Assembly: GCF_042492175.1 (NCBI RefSeq) | Contig: NZ_CP170453.1 | Span: 2,666,001-2,730,000, forward strand | Origin: CAJXSN01 sp947492235 | GTDB taxonomy: Bacteria > Pseudomonadota > Alphaproteobacteria > Sphingomonadales > Sphingomonadaceae | DNA: 64,000 nt | Reading direction: 5' to 3' | In this document: positions 38,028 through 45,926 of the stretch, in pieces | How positions within the stretch are numbered: the stretch's first letter is position 1 | How the letters are laid out: every line of letters begins with the position of its first letter | Position numbers and translations under genes: made by a program | The notes under the pieces: generated by a model | Told to the model about the DNA's origin: nothing | The model's input: the letters and a program-made list of their open reading frames with translations, nothing else | The model's database searches: none

Positions 38028-38736
38028 GCCAATTATCGTCTTGGTCCGTCCGCAGCTGGGCGAGAATATCGGCAAGGCCGCACGGGCGATGCGCAATTTC
38101 GGCCTGACAGAGATGCGTCTGGTCAGCCCGCGCGACGGCTGGCCCAATCCTTCTGCCGGCCCTTCCGCATCGGGGGCCGACGATGTGCTAAACGGCGCGG
38201 TCGTTTACGAAACAACGGCCGAAGCAGTAGCCGATTGCGCCATGGTTTACGCGACCACCGTGCGCAAACGCGGTGTGACCAAGCCGGTTGTGACGCCCGA
38301 ACAAGCAGCCACCCAGATCCACAGCGAGCAGGGCCGCTCTGCCATTCTATTCGGGCCGGAGCGTTCGGGCTTGGAAACCGATGACGTTGCGCTTTCTCGC
38401 GCAATCCTGACCGTGCCGATCGATCCTGAATTCGGCTCACTTAATCTGGCGCAGGCCGTAATCCTGTGCGCCTACGAGTGGTCGAAAGGCACAGGCCTCA
38501 GCCAGCCTACTGCCGAAGAACTGCTCCCGCCCGCTCCGCAAGAGGATCTGGAGGGCCTGATTGCCCATTTCGAGGAAATGCTGGAGCCCAAAGGCTATTT
38601 CCTCCCCGAGCACCGCGCGGATGTCACCCGCCGGACACTCAGGACCGTCCTGACCAAACCGGGCTGGAACCATCTGGAAGTGCGTACGCTGCGAGGCATT
38701 TTGACAACATTGGGACGGGACCGCCGCGACGCGTGA
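38017..38736 (+). CDS. TrmJ-type tRNA/rRNA 2'-O-methyltransferase (SPOUT)
   Basis: A 239-residue SpoU/TrmH-superfamily enzyme. The three knot motifs are clear: LVRPQLGENIGKAARAMRNF, ILFGPERSGLETDDVALS and VPIDPEFGSLNLAQAVILCA, the last typical of TrmJ, which methylates the 2'-O of tRNA position 32. A C-terminal helical part (about residues 165-239, EMLEPKGYFLPEHRADVTRR) matches the TrmJ dimer/tRNA region. Start 38017 overlaps the end of nrdR. Confidence 0.88.
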   Translation: MANKPIIVLVRPQLGENIGKAARAMRNFGLTEMRLVSPRDGWPNPSAGPSASGADDVLNGAVVYETTAEAVADCAMVYATTVRKRGVTKPVVTPEQAATQIHSEQGRSAILFGPERSGLETDDVALSRAILTVPIDPEFGSLNLAQAVILCAYEWSKGTGLSQPTAEELLPPAPQEDLEGLIAHFEEMLEPKGYFLPEHRADVTRRTLRTVLTKPGWNHLEVRTLRGILTTLGRDRRDA

Positions 38737-38787
38737 GCTTTGCCCCGGTTTGACAAGCTGGGGGATTGGGTCCTAGCTTCACAAATC

Positions 38788-39102
38788 ATGATCACTGTCT
38801 CCACCCTGTTCGCCCCCCTGTTGCTTCTTCAAGCTACACCCGTGGTCGCTGCTGAACCTGAAGCAGCACCGCCAGTTCCACCTGCAGAAACGGCACCGGC
38901 GCAGCCAGCTGAACAGCCACAAAAGGAAGCCGAGGAAGTGGCGGATGCGGATAAGCTGATCTGCAAACGGCAGACTGTTGCCGGATCACGTCTCAGATCG
39001 CGCAAGATCTGCCGTACCGAACAGGGCTGGATACAATACAAAATCGATACCCAGAATGCGTTGAATCACGCAACTTCTCGCCATTCGGACACGCCCATTT
39101 AG
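38788..39102 (+). CDS. Small secreted protein, CK-x-GSRL-x-RK-C family, copy 1
   Basis: A 104-residue exported protein. The signal peptide (residues 1-24) is followed by a Pro/Glu/Ala-rich linker (about 25-60) and a short C-terminal motif, ICKRQTVAGSRLRSRKICRT followed by EQGW, with two cysteines 15 residues apart that could form one disulfide. The protein at 39251 has the same layout and nearly the same motif. ATG 38788 is chosen because the signal starts there; the frame is open upstream to 38740. No clear ribosome site is visible. Function unknown. Confidence 0.7.
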   Translation: MITVSTLFAPLLLLQATPVVAAEPEAAPPVPPAETAPAQPAEQPQKEAEEVADADKLICKRQTVAGSRLRSRKICRTEQGWIQYKIDTQNALNHATSRHSDTPI

Positions 39103-39132
39103 AATGGGACACTTGCTATAGCATGACTGCAT

Positions 39133-39156
39133 TGACGCAATTGTTGCGCTGCGTCA
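39133..39156. promoter_or_regulatory. Inverted repeat between the two small secreted genes
   Basis: TGACGCA (39133-39139) and TGCGTCA (39150-39156) are perfect inverted arms with a ten-base spacer. The right arm is part of GCGTCATTAT, which recurs at 39212-39221 as part of the palindrome described next. Confidence 0.4.
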
Positions 39157-39206
39157 TTATAGAAAACGGATCAATCTGGTTCACCGTGTCCTCATCCGCG
39201 CATGCT

Positions 39207-39218
39207 ATGACGCGTCAT
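39207..39218. promoter_or_regulatory. 12-base perfect palindrome upstream of second secreted gene
   Basis: ATGACGCGTCAT is a perfect palindrome 32 bases before the ATG at 39251. It shares TGACGC/GCGTCA half-sites with the repeat at 39133-39156, suggesting one DNA-binding protein with two sites. Confidence 0.4.
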
Positions 39219-39250
39219 TATTCAATCCCCCGACCTCCGGAAGGTTTATC

Positions 39251-39562
39251 ATGAAGAAAGCCATCACCCTCGCAGCTGCCGCTGCTTTCACCCTGACTGT
39301 GCCGTCCATTGCCGCAGCACAGGAACAGCCTGCTCCCGCGCCTGCAGAGGCAGAAGCACCCGAAACGGTTGCCGAGGCAGAAACCGAAACGAAGCTGGAT
39401 GACACGAAGCCCATCTGCAAGCGCTTCAAGGTGACCGGCTCGCGCCTGACCACCCGCAAGGTCTGCCGCACGGCCTATGGCTGGAAGCGCCACAAAGAAG
39501 AAACGCAGGACTCCGTGGCGCAGGCACTCAGCCGTCATGCCGCTGTCGGCGACAACCAGTAA
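39251..39562 (+). CDS. Small secreted protein, CK-x-GSRL-x-RK-C family, copy 2
   Basis: A 103-residue exported protein. The signal peptide MKKAITLAAAAAFTLTVPSI ends at AAAQ; a Pro/Ala/Glu-rich linker (about 24-50) leads to ICKRFKVTGSRLTTRKVCRT followed by AYGW, matching the upstream copy at most motif positions with the same Cys spacing. GGAAGG (39239-39244) is a good ribosome site. The two genes are tandem paralogues 148 bases apart. The short cysteine motif is probably the functional unit; what it binds is unknown. Confidence 0.75.
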   Translation: MKKAITLAAAAAFTLTVPSIAAAQEQPAPAPAEAEAPETVAEAETETKLDDTKPICKRFKVTGSRLTTRKVCRTAYGWKRHKEETQDSVAQALSRHAAVGDNQ

Positions 39563-39599
39563 GCCGACCGGCAGTAAGCCGACAGGTTCAAAAGCTCTG

Positions 39600-39641
39600 A
39601 AGGGCGCGTTGGCTGACTTTTGTCGGCGATGCGCCCTTTTC
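39600..39641 (+). terminator. Intrinsic terminator after the second secreted gene
   Basis: AAGGGCGC (39600-39607) pairs with GCGCCCTT (39631-39638), and T residues follow (39637-39640, then CTTT). The loop is 23 bases, long but acceptable. It could also act on the convergent chorismate mutase gene. Confidence 0.6.
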
Positions 39642-39671
39642 TTTGGCTGATAATCTCCGGATCGGGCGAAA

Positions 39672-39980
39672 TCAGCTGCGGGTGCGATCCCACACCTGCA
39701 GCTCATAGGCGATCGAGGTTTCCACCAGTCGATCCCATATCTCCGCCAATTCTGCAGCTGGCAATTCCCGCTCCTCGGCATCGGACCGCGCATTGGCGAT
39801 GACTTGCGCCTTGCGCCCCTCGTCGCGGACCGTATCCCGGCTCGGCTTAATCCGCGCAGCAGCGCGCATATAGCCGAAGCGCCGCTCAAGCAGTTCCATC
39901 AATTCTCGGTCGGTCGCATCCACTCCGGCGCGCACATCCAGCATGGTTTCGCAATTCTCGGGGCTTCGAATATCGGTCAT
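39672..39980 (-). CDS. Chorismate mutase (AroQ type)
   Basis: A 102-residue all-helical mutase converting chorismate to prephenate for Phe and Tyr. Family residues are visible in DVRAGVDATDRELMELLERR, AARIKPSRDTVRDEGRK and WDRLVETSIAYE, including the Arg, Lys and Glu positions that hold the substrate. Such short AroQ proteins can also act as isochorismate pyruvate lyases, so the exact reaction is less certain. Start 39980 (MTDIRSPENC) is preferred; an in-frame ATG at 40001 would add seven residues. Single gene, divergent from rpsD. Confidence 0.88.
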   Translation of the reverse strand: MTDIRSPENCETMLDVRAGVDATDRELMELLERRFGYMRAAARIKPSRDTVRDEGRKAQVIANARSDAEERELPAAELAEIWDRLVETSIAYELQVWDRTRS

Positions 39981-40222
39981 GGCCGGTGCATTGGCGAGCA
40001 TGCGCGCATTTGTCGAGCCGATAGGTGCGACTAGCCTTGCATTTCTGCCGCCTTACGCTATTTGGCGCGCTCACTTCGGCAAAGCAGCTGTTATCGGCTG
40101 CGCCCGATTGGCCCCGCACCCCGGTGAAGCGGAGGCCGCATACGGCATAATCGGCCGTGTGGTGCGCGCCGGGTTCGATGGGGCGGCAATCGGCCACCCC
40201 CGGCAAATTGAAGGAATGGACT

Positions 40223-40837
40223 ATGTCGAAGCGTAAAGCGTCGAAGTATAAACTCGATCGCCGTATGGGCGAGAACATCTGGGGTCGCCCCAACTCCCCC
40301 GTCAACAAGCGTTCCTATGGCCCCGGCCAGCACGGCCAGCGCCGCAAGAGCAAAGTCTCCGACTTTGGCCTGCAGCTGCGCGCCAAGCAGAAGCTGAAGG
40401 GCTATTACGGCGATGTGACCGAGAAGCAGTTCCGCCGTACCTATAAGGAAGCGGCCAGCATGAAGGGCGACACCGGCCAGAACTTGATCGGCCTGCTGGA
40501 GCAGCGCCTGGACATGATCGTCTATCGCGCCAAATTCGCACCGACCATTTTCTCCGCGCGCCAGATCGTCAGCCACGGCCACATTTTGGTCAACGGTGTG
40601 AAGTGCAATGTTGCATCGCGCCGCGTGAAGGTTGGCGACGTGGTTTCGCTGGGCAAGAAGGCCCAGGAAATGGCGCTCGTGATCGAAGCACAGAGCCTGC
40701 CAGAGCGTGAAATCCCCGATTACGTGGTTCCCGATGGCAACGACAAGGTGACCTACACCCGCGTGCCGAAGCTGGACGAGGTGCCCTACCCCGTCACCAT
40801 GGAACCCAATCTGGTGGTCGAGTTCTACTCGCGCTAA
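40223..40837 (+). CDS. rpsD: 30S ribosomal protein S4
   Basis: A 204-residue S4, one of the primary 16S rRNA-binding proteins. Start 40223 (MSKRKASKYKLDRRMGENIW) follows AAGGAA; the open frame upstream is not part of the protein. The S4 RNA-binding domain is visible at RLDMIVYRAKFAPTIFSARQ and GHILVNGVKCNVASRRVKVG. It stands alone, as is usual in alphaproteobacteria, and ends at a bidirectional terminator. Confidence 0.98.
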   Translation: MSKRKASKYKLDRRMGENIWGRPNSPVNKRSYGPGQHGQRRKSKVSDFGLQLRAKQKLKGYYGDVTEKQFRRTYKEAASMKGDTGQNLIGLLEQRLDMIVYRAKFAPTIFSARQIVSHGHILVNGVKCNVASRRVKVGDVVSLGKKAQEMALVIEAQSLPEREIPDYVVPDGNDKVTYTRVPKLDEVPYPVTMEPNLVVEFYSR

Positions 40838-40855
40838 TCACCAGCGCCGAAACAG

Positions 40856-40893
40856 AAAAAGGGCGGCCTCCCGTTTGGATGACCGCCCTTTTT
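40856..40893. terminator. Bidirectional intrinsic terminator
   Basis: AAAAAGGGCGG (40856-40866) pairs with CCGCCCTTTTT (40883-40893) around a 16-base loop. A and T tracts on the two sides allow termination of both rpsD and the convergent S9 peptidase gene. Confidence 0.92.
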
Positions 40894-40914
40894 GTTTGTG
40901 CTGAAACAAAACTG

Positions 40915-42939
40915 TCAGCCGCCAAGATTGGTTCTGAGGAAACTGTCGATTTCGCTTAGCATCTGGGCGCGATACACAGAGTTGTCGATCCCGTGGGCAA
41001 TGTCCTCGAACTCGACATATTTTACCGATTTCCCCGCCTTGCGTAATTCGCGTTCCATTTCACGCGACTGGGTCACATCGACATTCTGGTCAGCATCACC
41101 GTGGAAAAGAAGCACGGGCGACGCGAATTGATCCGCATTGCGTGCTGGGCTTCCTGTCACAAGGTGCTCCCCTTCACCCATGAATTCAGAGCGCAATCTA
41201 TAATCCCAGTAATTGCGACGGTCCTCGCGCATCATCCGAAACTCGGTGACAGGCGCGATAGCTGCGATAGCTTTGTAGAGCGAGTTGTCCAGAATCTGAG
41301 ATTGAAGCGCCGCATATCCGCCATAAGACCACCCGACTATCGCAAGCTTGGAAGGATCAGCGACTCCTTCCCCGATTAGCCAGCGACCGGCATCATTCAC
41401 ATCGCCAATCGCTGTCCGCCATGCGCGGTAGCCATTTTCGCCGAACCATGCCTCTCCGTAGCCCGCCGACCCACGAAAGTTGGGCTGAAGGACAGCATAT
41501 CCACGGGTGGCGAAGAACTGCACAAGCCAATCGAAACCCCATTCATCACGCGAACTGGGCCCGCCATGCGGCATGACGATCGCTGGAAGGCCTCGCGCAT
41601 TCTCTTTGCCCGGCGGCAAAGTCAGATAGCCGGGTATCGAAGTTCCATCGCTGGCTGAGTAGGTGATAGGCTTCATGGTGCCCAATTGGCGTCCGGCAAA
41701 CCCGTCACGCAAAGGCATCAGTTCGTTGAGTTGCCGCGTTTGCTTGTCATAGAGATAGAGCATCCCTGGATCGGTGTCGCTCGAAGCAGAAATCAGCAGG
41801 CGGCTCTCGTCGGCGTTGGCGGCTCTGATGCCAATCAGAGGATTGCCGGGCAATGCCTTGTTCAGACCGTCTGCCAGTGTCTTTAATTCGGGGTCGAAGT
41901 AGACCGCCTCGCGCACTTCTGTGGCATAGCTTGCCCCTACAACCCGGTCTTTGCGGCCAAGACGAATTAGGCCGTCGACATCCACATCATCGCGGGAAAC
42001 AACCTCTTCAAATTGATCTGAGCCATCAAGCGGGAGACGATAGAGCGCGAGGAAACCTTCGGGATTGCGCATAAAGCCGTATACTGAGTCGCTGGCACTA
42101 TCGATCGCACTGGGGGTGAATCCCTCTTCGAGGTTTTGGAGACCGAACTCCGCCCGGGAAAGTTCCTGCCACCGGGACGAACCCTTTTCACGATAGAAAT
42201 AGGCCCGGTTGCCGGTGTCCCGATTGCCAGCATCAGAGCGCGTGACCCCCTTTAGGCGCACCGCTCCTGTGTCATCCGCCATGTACCACATGGTGTTGTC
42301 GTCAGGAGACTCGACCTTGCTGCGCTTCGCCGAGTTGATGTCGATTTCGACGACCCCGCGGCCCCACTCCTTATTTGCAATGCGGGTGTTCCGCCCATCT
42401 TCAGGGAACCAGTCCTGAGTCATCAGAATTTTATCTTGCTCGCCAGCCACGTCGAGCGCGACGACGGAACCGCCGCTAAATGCCGTATACAAGGTCTTCG
42501 CATTATCGGTCTGCGTCAGCTGCTCCACATTTGACCCATCTTCATCGACCGCGAAAATACGCGACAGACCGACGATGGCGTCATTGCTAGCCAAATTCCG
42601 CGTGAACGAAGTGCGACAAACAAAGCGCGTGTTGGTTGCCCACTCACAAAAATCGAGGTTCGATCGCTGCTGGTTAAGCGCAATGACCCGCTTGGGAACC
42701 GGGGTTTCGGCCGTGAGATCCACGCTGTAAAGAATCTCACCTTCAGCCCCCAGCGGCGCAATGTAAGAAAACTTCGTACCGTCGGGCGAAAGCGACACAT
42801 GCCGATCGTTAGCACGCGCACCGAACAATTCTGCCGCTTCCTGCGCCGAGAGCGTCTGCGCGGAGACGCCTGCAGGCAGCAGTGCAGCGCATAGCGAGAA
42901 TGTGGCTGCGCTGGCAGCGAGCGTTGATTTCCTGAACAT
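40915..42939 (-). CDS. Secreted S9 family (prolyl oligopeptidase-type) peptidase
   Basis: A 674-residue exported serine peptidase. The signal peptide is in residues 1-27 (MFRKSTLAASAATFSLCAAL). A beta-propeller occupies about residues 35-400 and an alpha/beta-hydrolase domain the rest, with the nucleophile in VGWSYGGYAA, the acid in FHGDADQNV and the histidine in EDIAHGID. It resembles dipeptidyl/acylaminoacyl peptidases that release dipeptides from oligopeptides in the periplasm. Start 42939 follows AGGGG at good spacing. Monocistronic; base composition is slightly more AT-rich than neighbours. Confidence 0.92.
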   Translation of the reverse strand: MFRKSTLAASAATFSLCAALLPAGVSAQTLSAQEAAELFGARANDRHVSLSPDGTKFSYIAPLGAEGEILYSVDLTAETPVPKRVIALNQQRSNLDFCEWATNTRFVCRTSFTRNLASNDAIVGLSRIFAVDEDGSNVEQLTQTDNAKTLYTAFSGGSVVALDVAGEQDKILMTQDWFPEDGRNTRIANKEWGRGVVEIDINSAKRSKVESPDDNTMWYMADDTGAVRLKGVTRSDAGNRDTGNRAYFYREKGSSRWQELSRAEFGLQNLEEGFTPSAIDSASDSVYGFMRNPEGFLALYRLPLDGSDQFEEVVSRDDVDVDGLIRLGRKDRVVGASYATEVREAVYFDPELKTLADGLNKALPGNPLIGIRAANADESRLLISASSDTDPGMLYLYDKQTRQLNELMPLRDGFAGRQLGTMKPITYSASDGTSIPGYLTLPPGKENARGLPAIVMPHGGPSSRDEWGFDWLVQFFATRGYAVLQPNFRGSAGYGEAWFGENGYRAWRTAIGDVNDAGRWLIGEGVADPSKLAIVGWSYGGYAALQSQILDNSLYKAIAAIAPVTEFRMMREDRRNYWDYRLRSEFMGEGEHLVTGSPARNADQFASPVLLFHGDADQNVDVTQSREMERELRKAGKSVKYVEFEDIAHGIDNSVYRAQMLSEIDSFLRTNLGG

Positions 42940-42998
42940 CGAAGACCCCTGAATAAATACAATAGTCACCGAGGATACCTACCCCGGCGCACATGACT

Positions 42999-43021
42999 GT
43001 AACATTTCAAATGGTTGTTAC
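42999..43021. promoter_or_regulatory. Inverted repeat upstream of the S9 peptidase gene
   Basis: GTAACA (42999-43004) and TGTTAC (43016-43021) are perfect inverted arms with an 11-base spacer, 60 to 82 bases upstream of the peptidase start and just past the tgt stop. A candidate operator or activator site; no regulator gene is adjacent. Confidence 0.35.
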
Positions 43022-43033
43022 GATATCAAGTCA

Positions 43034-44161
43034 TTAACGCGAATACCGGCTAAGAAACTGACTTTGGAATTCAGCAAAATCACCGGCTGCAATCGCGTCG
43101 CGCATGGCCTGCATCAATTGCTGATAGAACCCGATATTATGCTCGGTCATCAATATCGCACCCAGCATCTCTCCGGAACGCACCAGATGATGGAGATAGG
43201 CGCGGCTGTATTTTCCGCAGGTCGGGCAGTGGCAGTCGGCGTCCAACGGTCCCGTATCCTCCGCAAAGCGGGCATTGCGGATGTTAAGCGGGCCGTCCCA
43301 TGTGAAAGCCTGCCCGTTCCGGCCTGACCGTGTCGGGAGCACGCAATCGAACATATCGACCCCGCGCGCCACAGCGCCGACCAGATCGTCCGGCTTGCCC
43401 ACGCCCATCAAATAGCGCGGGCGGTCGGCAGGCAATTGCCCCGGAGCATAATCCAGCACGCCGAACATGGCTTCCTGCCCCTCGCCCACGGCGAGCCCGC
43501 CAATGGCGTATCCGTCGAAGCCGATATCTGTAAGCGCCTGTGCGCTTGCCCCGCGCAATTCCTGATCGAGCGCGCCTTGCTGGATGCCGAAAAGCGCCGA
43601 TCGTGCGGCATGCTCTTCGCCGCTGTCGAAGCCTTCGCGGCTGCGCCGGGCCCAGCGCATGGACATCTCCATGCTCGCTTCTATTTCGGAACGCGGGCGG
43701 TCAGCGCGCGGGCATTCATCGAACGCCATCACAATGTCCGAACCCAGCAAGCGCTGGATTTCCATGCTGCGTTCCGGGGTCAGCATATGTTTGGAGCCAT
43801 CGATATGGCTACGGAACTCCACACCCTGCTCGGTCAGCTTGTTAAGATCGGACAGGCTCATCACCTGATATCCGCCGCTATCGGTCAGGATCGGGCTGTC
43901 CCATTTCATGAATTCGTGCAAGCCGCCGAGCCGCGCGACACGTTCTGCGCCGGGGCGCAGCATCAGGTGGTAGGTGTTGCCCAGAATGATGTCCGCGCCT
44001 GCCGCGCGCACCGCTTCGGGCTTCATGGCCTTTACCGTTGCGGCCGTGCCCACCGGCATAAAGGCCGGCGTGCGAATATCGCCGCGCAGCATGGAAATGG
44101 TCCCGGTTCGCGCCTTGCCATCGGTGGCGTGAATATCGAACGCGAATCGGGACCGTGTCAT
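43034..44161 (-). CDS. tgt: Queuine tRNA-ribosyltransferase
   Basis: A 375-residue Tgt that exchanges guanine 34 for the queuosine precursor in GUN-anticodon tRNAs. Visible are the catalytic region ILTDSGGYQVMSLSDL and FDCVLPTRSGRNGQAF, and the zinc site CHCPTCGKYSRAYLHH. Start 44161 overlaps the DUF481 stop by one base (TGATG); the longer open frame upstream is not part of the family. queA, the next enzyme of the pathway, lies 2.7 kb upstream in the same direction, with three membrane-related genes in between. Confidence 0.97.
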   Translation of the reverse strand: MTRSRFAFDIHATDGKARTGTISMLRGDIRTPAFMPVGTAATVKAMKPEAVRAAGADIILGNTYHLMLRPGAERVARLGGLHEFMKWDSPILTDSGGYQVMSLSDLNKLTEQGVEFRSHIDGSKHMLTPERSMEIQRLLGSDIVMAFDECPRADRPRSEIEASMEMSMRWARRSREGFDSGEEHAARSALFGIQQGALDQELRGASAQALTDIGFDGYAIGGLAVGEGQEAMFGVLDYAPGQLPADRPRYLMGVGKPDDLVGAVARGVDMFDCVLPTRSGRNGQAFTWDGPLNIRNARFAEDTGPLDADCHCPTCGKYSRAYLHHLVRSGEMLGAILMTEHNIGFYQQLMQAMRDAIAAGDFAEFQSQFLSRYSR

Positions 44162-45078
44162 CAGAACCCGTATATGAGGGTAAACCTGGTCAGCGTATCG
44201 GTTTTTATCGCGCCGGCAGGCGGATTGGTATCGTGCTCCACCGTATAGGAAGCGCGGGCGGTCAAGCCGGAGCCAAGCCCCGCCTCCAGGCCCGTGATCG
44301 ATTGCAAGGTAGTGTTCCCGCTCTCCAGAAACACGCTGGCGTCTTGGGTGAAAGCAATGCGGTCTGTCACCTGCCAGTCGTAATCGAGCGCAGCATAGCC
44401 GGCGATGCTCTGATCGGTGGTCCCGTCGGAAAATTCCGTCCGACGCCATGCGGGGCCGCCTTCGACAAGCAAACGCATCTTATCATTGTCGAATACCCGG
44501 TAACCGAGACCACCCGATACCGAGTACCGCGCATCGAATCCCTGAAACCGGTCACGCTCCCATTGTGCCAGTCCGAACAGATAGATTCTTTCCGACAGAT
44601 TGTAGCGCGGCTGATACGCGGCGAGGAATTGCTCGCGCGTCGTGACGCCGCTGCTCTTCTGGTAATCCGCCCGCGCGCGCAATTGGTGTTCCCAATCCAC
44701 GCCTTCGCGGCGCAATTCTACGGCAGCGGTTACACCCGTTTCGCTGGTATTGCCGGTGGCCCGGAACGCACCGATCTCGCCTTGCCCGGACCAATTATCG
44801 AGCAGTCCGGCGTTGCGGATCTCTTCTTCCTCCTGCGCTGCGGCCAGTGCCGCAGCCTCCTCCTGAGAAGCGGCAAATGTCGCTGCGATACCGTCCAATT
44901 CCTCTGCCGCGTCGGGATTGGTTTGCCGCGCCAAGTCCATCACGGTGGCGACCGCGTCGGCATCTCCGGACGCAATGGCCGCATCGATCATATCGCGCAC
45001 CGGCTCTGCGAGTTGCGCGTGTGCCGATGTGGGCATGGCGATCGCAATCGCCACGCCGAGCGTGGTAAGTCTGTTCAA
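44161..45078 (-). CDS. DUF481 family outer-membrane protein
   Basis: A 305-residue exported protein. The signal peptide ends TSAHAQ (about residue 22). An Ala/Glu-rich helical segment (about 28-85, ending AALAAAQEEEEIRNAG) precedes a beta-barrel-like domain of alternating aromatic strands (WSGQGEIGAFRATGNTSETG onwards) ending in a terminal aromatic, Phe (LIYGF), as in outer-membrane barrels. This fits DUF481/YdiY. The helical insert between signal and barrel is unusual in length. Its stop overlaps the tgt start. Confidence 0.82.
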   Translation of the reverse strand: MNRLTTLGVAIAIAMPTSAHAQLAEPVRDMIDAAIASGDADAVATVMDLARQTNPDAAEELDGIAATFAASQEEAAALAAAQEEEEIRNAGLLDNWSGQGEIGAFRATGNTSETGVTAAVELRREGVDWEHQLRARADYQKSSGVTTREQFLAAYQPRYNLSERIYLFGLAQWERDRFQGFDARYSVSGGLGYRVFDNDKMRLLVEGGPAWRRTEFSDGTTDQSIAGYAALDYDWQVTDRIAFTQDASVFLESGNTTLQSITGLEAGLGSGLTARASYTVEHDTNPPAGAIKTDTLTRFTLIYGF

Positions 45079-45096
45079 AATCTGTGCTCCCCGATT

Positions 45097-45115
45097 GGCC
45101 GGTGGATGACCGGCC
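45097..45115. terminator. Hairpin between ABC permease and DUF481 genes
   Basis: GGCCGGT (45097-45103) pairs with ACCGGCC (45109-45115) around a five-base loop. On the transcribed (minus) strand no T run follows, so attenuation or processing is as likely as termination. Confidence 0.35.
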
Positions 45116-45155
45116 TTCCTTGTTGCAACGGACGGTGCCCCGGCCCGCTTCGGGA

Positions 45156-45926
45156 TCAGTTTCTAAGCCGCCATCCTGTCTTGAAGATGAAGGCAATAAT
45201 CCCCGTGCACACGGCGAGAAAACCGAGAGTGAGGCCGAGACTGACAGCGATGGAAACATCCGCGCTGCCATAGAATGTCCACCGCAGCCCGCTGACCAGA
45301 TAGACGATGGGATTGAATAAAGCGATTGTATCCCAAGGGCTTGGGAGCATATCGACCGAATAAAATGTCCCGCCGAGGAACGTCAGAGGCAAGAGAAACA
45401 GCTGTGGTATGATGCCCAGCTTCTCGAAACTGTCCGCCCATATTCCCAGGATAAACCCGAACAGACTGAAGCTGGCAGCCACCAGCATGATGTAAAATAT
45501 TGCAAAAACAGGGTGCGCTATTGTGTAATCCACAAACAGCGTCGCAGTGGCGAGGATGATCGCAGCGAGGATCAGCGATTTCGTCGCCGCCGCCCCGACA
45601 AAGCCGACCAGCGTTTCGGCCACACCGACAGGCGCGGAAAGCAGCTCGTAGATTGTGCCGGTGAAGCGCGGCATATAAATACCGAAGCTGGCATTCGAAG
45701 TGCTTTCACTGAGCAGGGTGAGCAGCAGCAGGCCGGGCACGATGAACGCTCCGTAAGACACTCCGCCAAGATCGGGCATGCGCGCGCCGATGGCTGCACC
45801 AAACACGATGAAATAGAGCGAAGTGGTGAGCACCGGCGCCAGGATCGACTGAAAAGCCGTGCGCAGGGCGCGCATCAGTTCGCGTGTATAGATCGCCCAG
45901 GCGCTGCGGATGTTGAAACCGATCAT
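45156..45926 (-). CDS. ABC-2 type transporter permease
   Basis: A 256-residue permease with six predicted membrane helices and the ABC-2 layout (IYTRELMRALRTAFQSILAP at the N terminus; PLTFLGGTFYSVDMLPSPWD before the last helices). It forms an exporter with the upstream ATPase. Its ATG overlaps the ATPase stop by four bases (ATGA). The exported substrate cannot be inferred; drug/lipid exporters of this kind are common. Confidence 0.92.
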   Translation of the reverse strand: MIGFNIRSAWAIYTRELMRALRTAFQSILAPVLTTSLYFIVFGAAIGARMPDLGGVSYGAFIVPGLLLLTLLSESTSNASFGIYMPRFTGTIYELLSAPVGVAETLVGFVGAAATKSLILAAIILATATLFVDYTIAHPVFAIFYIMLVAASFSLFGFILGIWADSFEKLGIIPQLFLLPLTFLGGTFYSVDMLPSPWDTIALFNPIVYLVSGLRWTFYGSADVSIAVSLGLTLGFLAVCTGIIAFIFKTGWRLRN

